This document shows, piece by piece, positions 22,608-30,974 of a stretch of 51,976 bases of DNA; positions within the stretch are counted from its first letter, which is position 1; each line of letters opens with the position of its first letter. Source of the DNA: Tannerella sp. (GTDB taxonomy: Bacteria; Bacteroidota; Bacteroidia; Bacteroidales; Tannerellaceae); the NCBI GenBank assembly GCA_031285565.1, contig JAITVY010000106.1, forward strand, positions 1 through 51,976, in the 5' to 3' direction. Under the pieces are notes generated by a model. That model saw nothing but the letters and a program-made list of their open reading frames with translations, was not told the origin of the DNA and made no database searches. The translations under genes were made by a program, and so were the position numbers.

Positions 22608-25160
22608 TTATTTTACAAGCACCTTATACACACTGCCATTCAGTGTAACCACATGCAAACCACTACTTAAAGAAACAGACACATCTTCACCCGCCTCAAC
22701 ATCAATAATCTGAATTAACGTGCCCGAGACAGTATATACGGATGCTTTACCCGATATACCCGAACGAATATATAACCGGTTTGCCTGCGACCATACCGCA
22801 TAATCATTAATCGTTTCCGTACCGGTAGCAAAACCAACGGAAATAACTACCGACTCTTTTATGTTCAGGATCGTAACCGTAAATGAACCATCCCGGTTAT
22901 CAACAATCGTTACACCTTCACTATCCGGAATCGTTGTGCGAGAGGTCGTTACATGCAACGCCTTACCGATATTGTTACCTGTAGGCGTTAAAGTAAATTC
23001 AAAGTTTGTTCCGCTCAACACATAATGTTGCCCCGGAGCAACCGTGCTTATAGCATCCGCTACTGAAGGCATGGTTACCTGACGAGTGACCAGCGGAGGG
23101 ACTTCACCACCTTCTCCTACTGTCAATGTTTCCATCCGACAAGCATTCGGCATACGGAATAAAATTGTACTTCCGGGTATAAAGTAATTGATCTCACTTT
23201 TTGTAAATGGAATAACTTCACCAGTTACCGTATCACGCGCAAACTGCCAGGTCAGACCACCATTCAGACTACGCAGGATATGACTGGGACCTTTTTCTAT
23301 CGAGATATCCAATACCCCATCATATTGGACGGTTGTCGGATGATACTGAATTAATTTGATCTCAGGCGTAGCATATAAAGTTAACTTTTCAGCTTTGGTA
23401 ACCGCTCCTCCCGATATCTGGTAAAACAAGTCCGCTTCGCTACCATTCGCTACATTTTCATCAACCATATAACGGATAGTTACTATAGAATCGTTAGCTG
23501 CAAGTTTATAGGTCAATTTATCTTTAAAATACTTTCCAGTTCTCACATCGAAAAGATAAGCTGCGCCATCGCCTTCACTCCAGACCTCTACCTCACGATC
23601 TGCGGTCGAAGGCAAGAAGCTCAGACGGAGTATATTTTCACAATCCTGGTAGCGCCAATAAACACCATACAGATCAATTGCATCCGAAACCAAATGTTTT
23701 GCCAACAGTTCCACCCATTCGCCACCACGATAATAACGTAACGTATAATTGCCTGCACCGGTAGCCTGATAAGCAGTGCCCGTTGCTCCCGATATAGGAA
23801 TACCGTCTTTATACCACTGATAATTCCCACCTGTTAAGGTTGGTATACGATTAGGTTTCAGAGCATAAGGGGTACCCGGAATGATGGTATCCGATTCTAT
23901 GGTTACCGTTTTATTAAAAGCCTCAGTACCTGTAGGATACCGAGACAATACAGTTGAAGTATATGTATTGGTATCAGGTACGATCAACAATAATGATGGT
24001 ACACCTGTAAAAGCAGAAGCCGCAACGCTGGGAGAAGTATTGGGCAATACCATTACAAGTAAATCCTCACAATCTCTAAAAGCATTGGAACCTATCGAGG
24101 CCACCTTCGGTAAATAAGCAGAAACTAAATTATAACATGTATCAAAAGCTAAATTATAAACTGTAGTTGCTTCAGGAAAAGAAACGGATTCAAGAGCAGG
24201 ACATTTACTAAAACAATTTTGTCCGACAAAGGTTACTTTTGGTAAAGAAACATCTACTAAAGTAGAACATCTTTCGAAAGAGAAAGCATTTAACAAAGTA
24301 GCCTCCGGTAAATTAGCTTCAGTAATAGATATTATTGATTTACAGTCATAAAAACTACTACTACCCAAATCAGTCAATTTAGGCATAAAAACAGAATCTG
24401 TTGTTAGAGAAATGCAACCCACAAATGTTGAGATTTTTGTAGAAGTTAATTTAGGGAACTTTGCTGCAGTAAGAGATTTACATTGACTAAAGCACCACCC
24501 TCCCAATATCGAAGTTAATTCTGGCAAATAGATATATTCAAGATTTTCACAACTTATAAAAGCTCCGGCATCTAATGAAATTGCTTTAGGAAAAGATGCT
24601 GAAATAAGATTGTCCATAGAAGCAAATGCATTTTTTTCAATCGTAATTGCATTTGGAAACGTTACGGATACTAAAGCATTGCAAAAACAAAATCCGTAAT
24701 CTCCAATTGAAGTTACTTCAGGAAAGTCTATGGAAGTCAATTTATAACAACTCAAGAAAGCGCTATCTCCTATAATAATAGCTTTGGGAATAATTGCCGA
24801 TAAGATTTTCGTTTCTCTAAAAGCACTATCTCCTATACTAGTAACTTCAGGAAAACTAACTGATTGTATGCGGCTTTTAGTAAAAGCGCCATCCGGTATC
24901 TGCTTATTCGCAATCTTAGTGTCCAGATGATAATCTTTCAATAAATCTTTTAATACAGACCAGTCAGCCACTTCTAACGAATCACCGGTAATTACAATCG
25001 TATCATTAACTAAATACGTAGGCACCGTAATCGGTGTTCCTGCTGATTTGATTATTGGAATAGCTGCCTTCACCGACAGTCCCATAAATAAGAAACAAAG
25101 TATAACCGACATAAATACGATCATACGATCTCCCCTTTTTTTGTGTAATTGTAATTTCAT
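22608..25160 (-). CDS. BspA-type LRR surface protein with T9SS-like C-terminus
   Basis: An 850-residue exported protein. I chose the ATG 25158-25160 because MKLQLHKKRGDRMIVF followed by a hydrophobic core is a good signal peptide; the frame is open 36 bp further. About 13 tandem leucine-rich repeats of 22-25 residues occupy roughly residues 96-385, with pattern LxSxxFPEVTSIGDxAFxxC (LRR_5/BspA type). A segment with YQWYKDGIPISG resembles an immunoglobulin-like fold. The last 70 residues (RLYIRSG, then GKASVYTVSGTLI, GLHVVTL and YKVLVK) look like a T9SS sorting domain. BspA relatives bind host or polymer surfaces. It is convergent with DUF6493 copy 2 and interrupts the run of genes toward the SWIM gene. 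Confidence 0.87.
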   Translation of the reverse strand: MKLQLHKKRGDRMIVFMSVILCFLFMGLSVKAAIPIIKSAGTPITVPTYLVNDTIVITGDSLEVADWSVLKDLLKDYHLDTKIANKQIPDGAFTKSRIQSVSFPEVTSIGDSAFRETKILSAIIPKAIIIGDSAFLSCYKLTSIDFPEVTSIGDYGFCFCNALVSVTFPNAITIEKNAFASMDNLISASFPKAISLDAGAFISCENLEYIYLPELTSILGGWCFSQCKSLTAAKFPKLTSTKISTFVGCISLTTDSVFMPKLTDLGSSSFYDCKSIISITEANLPEATLLNAFSFERCSTLVDVSLPKVTFVGQNCFSKCPALESVSFPEATTVYNLAFDTCYNLVSAYLPKVASIGSNAFRDCEDLLVMVLPNTSPSVAASAFTGVPSLLLIVPDTNTYTSTVLSRYPTGTEAFNKTVTIESDTIIPGTPYALKPNRIPTLTGGNYQWYKDGIPISGATGTAYQATGAGNYTLRYYRGGEWVELLAKHLVSDAIDLYGVYWRYQDCENILRLSFLPSTADREVEVWSEGDGAAYLFDVRTGKYFKDKLTYKLAANDSIVTIRYMVDENVANGSEADLFYQISGGAVTKAEKLTLYATPEIKLIQYHPTTVQYDGVLDISIEKGPSHILRSLNGGLTWQFARDTVTGEVIPFTKSEINYFIPGSTILFRMPNACRMETLTVGEGGEVPPLVTRQVTMPSVADAISTVAPGQHYVLSGTNFEFTLTPTGNNIGKALHVTTSRTTIPDSEGVTIVDNRDGSFTVTILNIKESVVISVGFATGTETINDYAVWSQANRLYIRSGISGKASVYTVSGTLIQIIDVEAGEDVSVSLSSGLHVVTLNGSVYKVLVK

Positions 25161-25503
25161 TATTCTAAAGATTAAACGGTTACAAAAACAATACAATCCA
25201 ATTGTATTGATAGTTAAAATGCAATATGGCAGGTATAAATTTTCTTTATCGTTCCGATTAAAGAAACAATCATTAAAACGACGTGGTGCTTTTTCACATA
25301 GTGAATTTCATTTTAGCCAGCATAATATATCTCCCCCCACGATTAAACCTGCTAATAGACAACAAACATACAAAATATTTTTTTTACGATTAACCGCTTT
25401 AACATAAAAGTTGTTGTATTTTGTTTTTGCGCAACGCGATATTTCTCTCCGAAAACATTATTTTTGCTATTTTATAAAACAAACAATTAATTACAGATAA
25501 CTA
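25161..25503. other. 343-bp divergent intergenic region
   Basis: This separates the BspA-type gene (minus) from the SWIM gene (plus). An open frame spanning part of it in plus orientation overlaps the LRR signal-peptide region and looks non-coding. The only feature I support is a -7-like element, TATTTTTG at 25459-25466, 37 bp before the SWIM start, without a clear -33 element. Confidence 0.5.
25459..25466 (+). promoter_or_regulatory. -7 element of the SWIM gene
   Basis: TATTTTTG fits TAnnTTTG. No TTG or TTTG is found 19-21 bp upstream, so the call is weak. Confidence 0.35.
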
Positions 25504-26850
25504 ATGGAAGATGCACTGATCTATCAATATGCCACACCCTCAGCCTTAGTAAAAAAAGCCGGGAAAGAAGAACTATTCTTATCAAAATACAGCGAGATAC
25601 AAAAAAATACGGATGCACCCTGCTTCTTCTGGGGTAACGTGAAAGAACCGTTTATTATGGCTCGTTGCCTGATCACACTTTCCAATATTGTAAAATCAAG
25701 CTTCAACCTCTCCCCTTTTCAACTCGCATTACTCAAAGATCCGATTGTAACGGCCGGAAACGGTCGCGTACGTTTCGAAGGTTTTTCGCATTGCGCCGGT
25801 GTATACGCACGCGTAGATGTACTACCTGACGGTCTGGATGGTGAATTTCTGGAAAACGGAACCACCAATGTCGACTTTAATCAACCGATGCTCACTGCCT
25901 TAGGCGGCATCCGCCAAAGCGAACAGGTAATGCTCTCCATTGGGCAAAAAGAAGTAGGCCTGCATATGGACGGAGGTAAAGTGATAGAACGCAAAGTCCC
26001 TTTACCTACCAAATGGATCAAAGGACTCAGTACCGTGCAAATATACCTGTCGAAAGCCGAAAAAGTACATACATTCAACCGTATACAAACCCAACAACTC
26101 TTCCGTGGAATACCCAAAGGGCAGGTTAAAACCGACTACTACCTGATCACACGAGGAAACATGCCAATGTTCTCACCCATCAAATCAGCGAACGGTATAT
26201 GCGTGGGTGGACTGCATCGTTTACGCTTATTAGAGCCATTACTGCCATACATCGATAAAATGCAGGTATTCCCGCACCCCACCATGCAATCCACTACCTG
26301 GCAATTGTATTTTGGAAATCTTCGTTTCAGCTTCTCTGTATCCCGCGATGTATGGCGTGGGTTCTCAGGCGAAGGCGCTGCGTTGGAATCACTGATCGAC
26401 GATGTGTCCGATGAATGGATCGATGCATTGGATAAATACGCGTATGCCAATCAGGCTTTCAACCCTACCATGTTTGCACTGGAAGAAAACATGGCTTTCG
26501 ACACGGTTGATAACCTTACCGGACGACTGGCTGCAATGGGCCTGTTAGGCTTCGACCTGGATGAAAATCAGTTCTTCTATCGTCGCCTGCCGTTTAAACT
26601 CAACCGCATTATGAGCCTCAATCCACGGCTTAAAAATGCGGAAAAACTGATTGAAAACGGTAAAATCGAAATCATCAGTAATGCCAACGGACGCATAGAA
26701 GCACGGGTAGAAGGCAGTGGCGTACGCCATACGGTAATTCTTGATAGTGATAATGAACGTTGCACCTGCGACTGGTTCAGCAAATACCAGGGCGAAAGAG
26801 GGCTCTGCAAACATGTTTTAGCTGTCAAAAAGATAATAGCTAGAGGTTAG
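25504..26850 (+). CDS. SWIM zinc-finger family protein
   Basis: A 448-residue cytoplasmic protein. The C-terminal SWIM zinc finger is clear near residues 420-442: CTCDWF, then GLCKHV (CxC, about 14 residues, CxH). The N-terminal 400 residues resemble the long region seen in YehQ-like SWIM proteins encoded with MoxR ATPases and VWA proteins; its motif content is otherwise unknown to me. SWIM domains bind DNA or protein. Its gene lies 3 kb beyond the DUF6493 pair on the same strand but separated by the convergent BspA gene, so it has its own promoter. No MoxR or VWA gene is present in the window. Its stop overlaps the convergent outer-membrane protein gene by 4 bp. Confidence 0.88.
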   Translation: MEDALIYQYATPSALVKKAGKEELFLSKYSEIQKNTDAPCFFWGNVKEPFIMARCLITLSNIVKSSFNLSPFQLALLKDPIVTAGNGRVRFEGFSHCAGVYARVDVLPDGLDGEFLENGTTNVDFNQPMLTALGGIRQSEQVMLSIGQKEVGLHMDGGKVIERKVPLPTKWIKGLSTVQIYLSKAEKVHTFNRIQTQQLFRGIPKGQVKTDYYLITRGNMPMFSPIKSANGICVGGLHRLRLLEPLLPYIDKMQVFPHPTMQSTTWQLYFGNLRFSFSVSRDVWRGFSGEGAALESLIDDVSDEWIDALDKYAYANQAFNPTMFALEENMAFDTVDNLTGRLAAMGLLGFDLDENQFFYRRLPFKLNRIMSLNPRLKNAEKLIENGKIEIISNANGRIEARVEGSGVRHTVILDSDNERCTCDWFSKYQGERGLCKHVLAVKKIIARG

Positions 26851-27725
26851 AATCCATCAAAATGGTAGACGATTGCAACTGAAGGGCCATTGTATCCCCA
26901 GGATAAATCACCTTCGAATCTCTTTTTGGAAGCCTCTACATTCACCCATAAGCCGGTATATCCCACATTGACATTGAAATGTTTCAAGAATCCATATTGT
27001 AAGGCAATATCCGTGGCGATTATCCGACCTTTTATATCACCAATTTTTACTGCAAGATAATCAACTTCGGCAGTGATGGCGAATTTAGAAGATATTGCGT
27101 AAGTTCCCCATAAACCAAAATTCGGCAGAGGTGCTGTGATACCAAAATCATCTTCATAAGAAAGTTCGAGGGTTTTGCCTGTAGTCGACATTCCCAGATC
27201 AAATCTGAGTACATGAAATCCGATGTTGGCACCGACATCAAACTTTTTATTGCTGAAGAATGCATATCCGTATGATACCCTGTATACATCTGTATTAAAA
27301 TAGGCATAGACATCTGCATTTACAGGATAAGTATGTTCTCCGAAATCAAGTTCTTTTTCCAATTTTCTATCGGCATGCCTGTGAAGCCGGTAATAATTGA
27401 AATCCACACGATGGTGATTACCGAACCTCCCATTGAATCCGAATATAAATGTCGGAGTATGACGTGGCATACCAAATTTTTCCAGATCAATATCCGTTCC
27501 GTTTCCTCTTGCCCCATCTACCCTGATTGATGTATTGTTAATCGGAAAAAAACCTCCGGCTTTGAAGTTAAAACGATGAACAGTCCATGGTTTCTCATGA
27601 ACTTTTTTCACTTTCTTTTCGGTTCTGATTGAATCTTCGCTCACATTACCCCATGCAGACGCCTGATAACACATCATAAATAGAACCAATAAAATGAGTT
27701 CTTTTTTGGCCACTAATGATTTCAT
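26847..27725 (-). CDS. Predicted outer-membrane beta-barrel protein
   Basis: A 292-residue protein with a signal peptide of about 25 residues (MKSLVAKKELILLVLFMMCYQASA). The mature part consists of alternating aromatic and polar strands (VHRFNFKAGGFF, FGFNGRFG, VDFNYYRLHRHA, FDVGANIGFHV) and ends in AIVYHFDGF with a terminal aromatic residue, the usual beta-barrel signature. It is probably an outer-membrane barrel of 8-12 strands. No specific family is recognised and the cargo is unknown. It has its own promoter at 27840-27870, and its stop codon overlaps that of the convergent SWIM gene. Confidence 0.72.
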   Translation of the reverse strand: MKSLVAKKELILLVLFMMCYQASAWGNVSEDSIRTEKKVKKVHEKPWTVHRFNFKAGGFFPINNTSIRVDGARGNGTDIDLEKFGMPRHTPTFIFGFNGRFGNHHRVDFNYYRLHRHADRKLEKELDFGEHTYPVNADVYAYFNTDVYRVSYGYAFFSNKKFDVGANIGFHVLRFDLGMSTTGKTLELSYEDDFGITAPLPNFGLWGTYAISSKFAITAEVDYLAVKIGDIKGRIIATDIALQYGFLKHFNVNVGYTGLWVNVEASKKRFEGDLSWGYNGPSVAIVYHFDGF

Positions 27726-27839
27726 AAAAAGTGTATTTCCATTATCATAAACAATTTTAATTATGATAAAGTTATTATTTATGCTTTTTATTTTTCAGAT
27801 AAAGGCATTAACAATTATAGATTTCTGAAAACAGAGGTG

Positions 27840-27870
27840 CAAAAATATGAATATCTTTAATTTCCGCCAA
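27840..27870 (-). promoter_or_regulatory. Bacteroidales promoter of the outer-membrane protein gene
   Basis: On the minus strand, TTG (27868-27870), a 20-bp spacer and TATTTTTG (27840-27847) match the -33/-7 pattern. Predicted start is near 27833, giving a leader of about 108 nt. The element starts inside the gap after the nitroreductase-like gene, so the two genes are separable units. Confidence 0.5.
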
Positions 27871-27880
27871 GTATCAATCA

Positions 27881-28915
27881 CTACTTTACGATAACTTCAT
27901 CTATACGCTTCCGTTTTGCATAAGGAGCCGGCTCTGCATAACCTATCCGAAGTAATATCTGAGGATACTCGTTATCGAGGGAAAACTGCTCTTTAAGTTT
28001 TAACCTTAGTTCTCCGACTTCACACGGCTGATTCATATAGGCATGTGCAATACCATGCGCTGTGGATTTCAACAGAAAACGCTGCATAAACCTCCCAAAT
28101 GTGATCCAATCAGATACCGTATTATTCACTGATGTAAAAAGTATAAAATGCGACGAAGATTCGATTTTCTTCAGGTCACCCTTATTTTGTTTTTTACTAT
28201 TAAGGAATGAACCGATAGCAGGCCGGGCTATAAAAGCAGGTAGGTTTGGAGCCCCAAAAACATCGTAACCTAAACCGTCTTTCTTTGCCACCGACTCTTT
28301 TTTATTCATCCGCATCCATGATTTCAATTCCGTTACAAACATTGCATCATCCATTTGAATGGTATTTCCTTCCATAATGAGTTGTTTAACTCTTTCATAG
28401 GAGTCGGAACCGTTTTCCCAATAGTAAAAACGAATCTCTTTACCCTCCGGAATAACTGATAAACAATCTTTCAGTATATTCTCTTCAACCCTCTTCGACT
28501 CATATACACCACGGTTTGTCTGACGCTTCTCTATCTGAGAAAACAACGAGTCATGCCCAACAGAATCAGATTTTGCCAAATGGATAGATATGATTCCTTC
28601 CTGCGATATAGACATATCTGTTTTGTAACCAAGGGTGGATGCCGTAATACATAAATTTTCAGCAGCACAACCTAAGCTGATAAACAATTCCCGGTTATCG
28701 CTATCAACAACGGGCAACGTCTTACTAAAATCAGGAATGATATCAATAGCGTTTTCTCCGATGCTGAATTTCCAGGGTTGAGTATTATGTCCCGAAGGCG
28801 CTTTCACAGCATATTCAACCATTGTATAAAAGTCATTTTTCTGTGCGTTCATATCATTTATTATTATGAATGTCGTTAATAAACCGACAAAAATCCGTAT
28901 ATTTTTCATATTCAT
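27881..28915 (-). CDS. Exported nitroreductase-like (Acg-type) flavoprotein
   Basis: A 344-residue protein of the nitroreductase superfamily. The FMN-contacting motif APSGHNTQPWKF at residues 39-50 and the downstream VVDSDNRELFISLGCAAENL block resemble Acg-like proteins. Unusually, residues 1-24 (MNMKNIRIFVGLLTTFIIINDMNA) look like a Sec signal peptide, which would place a flavoprotein in the periplasm. The ATG shares one base with the stop of the TetR gene (TGATG), so translation is coupled and the TetR protein probably controls it. Reaction is unknown: NAD(P)H-dependent reduction of a nitro or quinone compound, or FMN storage, would fit the family. Confidence 0.8.
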   Translation of the reverse strand: MNMKNIRIFVGLLTTFIIINDMNAQKNDFYTMVEYAVKAPSGHNTQPWKFSIGENAIDIIPDFSKTLPVVDSDNRELFISLGCAAENLCITASTLGYKTDMSISQEGIISIHLAKSDSVGHDSLFSQIEKRQTNRGVYESKRVEENILKDCLSVIPEGKEIRFYYWENGSDSYERVKQLIMEGNTIQMDDAMFVTELKSWMRMNKKESVAKKDGLGYDVFGAPNLPAFIARPAIGSFLNSKKQNKGDLKKIESSSHFILFTSVNNTVSDWITFGRFMQRFLLKSTAHGIAHAYMNQPCEVGELRLKLKEQFSLDNEYPQILLRIGYAEPAPYAKRKRIDEVIVK

Positions 28916-29613
28916 CAGGTGAGTGCATCAAACAACATATCAACATAGTTACTTATCACTTTTTCAAACCGTACCCATGCACTCGGCTCACTAAAATCTA
29001 CTCCATTGAAAAAACGATACTGGCGGGTATAGAGTACCATAAACTCAATCGAAGTAATCAGCACGCTTACATATAGACCGGCATCTTCAGTTTTGACCTT
29101 TACCATATCATTAAATAACTGCTGCAGCTTATTCCCGTTTTTCTCCCGGATATCCTGCAATGTTTTGAATTTAGAATGTCCCGAAAGTTCCCACAATATC
29201 AATTCCTGCATTACTTTATTTTCCCTTAAAAAGTGCAGCTGAGAAACAATAACTTTCCGTGTCAACTCCCGGAGCTGACTTTGATCTGCAATCTTTATTT
29301 TTCCAGTTTCATTAGTCGTTTTGCGTGACTCGTCATAATCCAAACAAGTCTGACTTTCGCCCTCACTACTTAAAACGTTCATAAACCGGTCATAGGCAAA
29401 AGTATAATAATCATTCTCTTTTGCCCATGCAGCTAATAACCCCTCTAATCCGCCAAAATAACGATAAATGAGTACTTTATCACATCCGGCTGTCCGGGCG
29501 ATACGATTTATTCCCACTTTGGTGAATCCGTCTTCCTCAACAATGGTACTAACAGCTTTTATCAATTGTTTTTCGCTATCCCGTTTATACAGATTTTCTA
29601 TTTCCATACGCAT
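28915..29613 (-). CDS. TetR/AcrR-family transcriptional repressor
   Basis: A 232-residue protein. The N-terminal helix-turn-helix spans residues 34-53 (GINRIARTAGCDKVLIYRYF), followed by a helical ligand-binding domain with a charged stretch around 90-105. The start at 29613 is the first in frame; Met3 at 29607 is equally possible, because the predicted transcription start is only about 10 nt upstream. The gene is coupled to the nitroreductase-like gene. Its promoter and start codon are covered by three copies of a GTGACA half-site, which indicates autoregulation. The ligand is unknown, perhaps the compound the flavoprotein modifies. Confidence 0.88.
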   Translation of the reverse strand: MRMEIENLYKRDSEKQLIKAVSTIVEEDGFTKVGINRIARTAGCDKVLIYRYFGGLEGLLAAWAKENDYYTFAYDRFMNVLSSEGESQTCLDYDESRKTTNETGKIKIADQSQLRELTRKVIVSQLHFLRENKVMQELILWELSGHSKFKTLQDIREKNGNKLQQLFNDMVKVKTEDAGLYVSVLITSIEFMVLYTRQYRFFNGVDFSEPSAWVRFEKVISNYVDMLFDALT

Positions 29614-29654
29614 GTCACTTTATGGTGACAAACGTATTTATTAAATCGGTGACA
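29613..29654. promoter_or_regulatory. TetR operator: palindrome plus third half-site
   Basis: TGTCAC (29613-29618) and GTGACA (29625-29630) form a perfect palindrome with a 6-bp spacer that overlaps the TetR start codon and -7 element. A further GTGACA at 29649-29654 lies between the -7 and -33 elements, in the same orientation as 29625-29630. Binding would block RNA polymerase directly. Confidence 0.65.
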
Positions 29655-29660
29655 TCCAAA
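29629..29660 (-). promoter_or_regulatory. Bacteroidales promoter of the TetR-nitroreductase operon
   Basis: On the minus strand, TTTG (29657-29660), a 20-bp spacer and TACGTTTG (29629-29636) are a perfect match to the -33/-7 pattern. The predicted transcription start, about 29622, leaves an unusually short leader. Confidence 0.7.
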
Positions 29661-29714
29661 AGAAATAGAAAAAATTAGGAGTTTAGTAGAAAAACAGGCA
29701 GGTATATAATATGG

Positions 29715-30677
29715 TTACCTATTTATTTCAACTTTATTCACTGTTTCCAATGGTTTATCTTCGTGTACTTCAATAATTTTGGTTGCTACTGCAAATTCAT
29801 CGGGAAATATCTTACTTCCCATTTCATTCGCCCATGCTTCTGTAAATTCCGCACCTATATATATAATGATTGCCGAATAATAAATCCATGTAATAAGGAT
29901 AGCCATAAAAGCTGCCGCTCCATATACCGTTCCTACATTTGCAATCCCGATATAAAGTGAAATGCCCCATTGTCCGACTAAAAATAAAACTGTAGTTACA
30001 ATAGCCCCTACAATTACATCTTTACTTTTTATCCTGGCATCAGGTAATATCTTAAACATCAGGATAAATATAAAAGTAGTAACCACAACATTTAAAAGCA
30101 TTCCGACAATCTTAACTAACGATTCTGCTACATCCGGATAATTAGACATAAATCTCCCGCTCAGATTTTCTATAATATTTGTAATACCAAACGTTATTAA
30201 CAGAATAAATGCAAATACAAGAATAATCGAAAAAGAAAGTAATCTGTTTTTTATATATTTAAGCCACCCTTTTTTAGGAATCGCCTTAATTCCCCATATC
30301 GTATTCAGGGAGCCTTGTATTTCTGCGAAAATAGCAGTTGCACCAAAAATAGAGACACCTAAACTAATTATAGTAGCAAACGTTGAAGCATCTGTTTGCT
30401 CTGCACTTTCAAGTATCGCTCTAAGCTGCTCTACTACTCCCGCACCCAAAATCGGTTCTAATTGAGAATATAGTTGATTCGCTAAATCAATATGCAAAAA
30501 CACACCGATTGTAACTAAAAGCGACAGGAACGGTATGATTGAAAAAAGAGTTGCATATGCCAATGAAGCGCTTAACCGGGTAACATTATCATCGCTGAAT
30601 CCCCTAATCGTATCTTTTATTATTTTAATAAGTACTTTAAGGCTGAATTTTTGTTTAGTTTTTAATAAAGGTTCCAT
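29715..30677 (-). CDS. YihY/BrkB-family inner-membrane protein
   Basis: A 320-residue integral membrane protein with about six transmembrane segments. The family signature is seen as RLSASLAYATLFSIIPFLSLL near residues 39-59, then ATAIFAEIQGSLNTIWGI, and a C-terminal GTVYGAAAFMAILITWIYYSAIIIYIGAEF block. Family members were once misannotated as ribonuclease BN and have no settled function; transport or envelope maintenance has been proposed. The gap of 101 bp to the TetR start and the strong TetR promoter suggest it is a separate unit. Confidence 0.92.
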   Translation of the reverse strand: MEPLLKTKQKFSLKVLIKIIKDTIRGFSDDNVTRLSASLAYATLFSIIPFLSLLVTIGVFLHIDLANQLYSQLEPILGAGVVEQLRAILESAEQTDASTFATIISLGVSIFGATAIFAEIQGSLNTIWGIKAIPKKGWLKYIKNRLLSFSIILVFAFILLITFGITNIIENLSGRFMSNYPDVAESLVKIVGMLLNVVVTTFIFILMFKILPDARIKSKDVIVGAIVTTVLFLVGQWGISLYIGIANVGTVYGAAAFMAILITWIYYSAIIIYIGAEFTEAWANEMGSKIFPDEFAVATKIIEVHEDKPLETVNKVEINR

Positions 30678-30974
30678 TTAAAGTTTTTTTATATCAACAA
30701 AATAGAGAATTCTTTTGTTCAGCATCACTTTTACGAATAGAAAAAGCAGAAGCGCCGGATATATGCAATTCTGTACTTTTGTAATAAAAAGAAAATGTTT
30801 TAAAAATGAGATTGGTTAATCAGATTCAGATAATAACATTCAGAAAAATGTTTTTATCTTTGAATCATTATTTGATATAGACATAAGAAAGGCATGTGTG
30901 TCCGCAAACATACTCACTTTAAAAACATAGATATAGAGTAACACCCATCAAATAATCACAAAAATTTAATAAAC
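30678..30974. other. 297-bp divergent intergenic region
   Basis: Spacer between the BrkB gene (minus) and the oxidoreductase gene (plus). It holds two TAnnTTTG matches in plus orientation, TACTTTTG at 30774-30781 and TATCTTTG at 30855-30862, neither with a good -33 element. The second gives a leader of about 105 nt before the ATG at 30975. I see no RNA gene. Confidence 0.45.

Noticed and set aside
25048..25407. 119-codon plus-strand frame spanning the BspA gene start and the gap
   Set aside because: Lysine/isoleucine-rich sequence without motifs, antisense to the BspA signal peptide.
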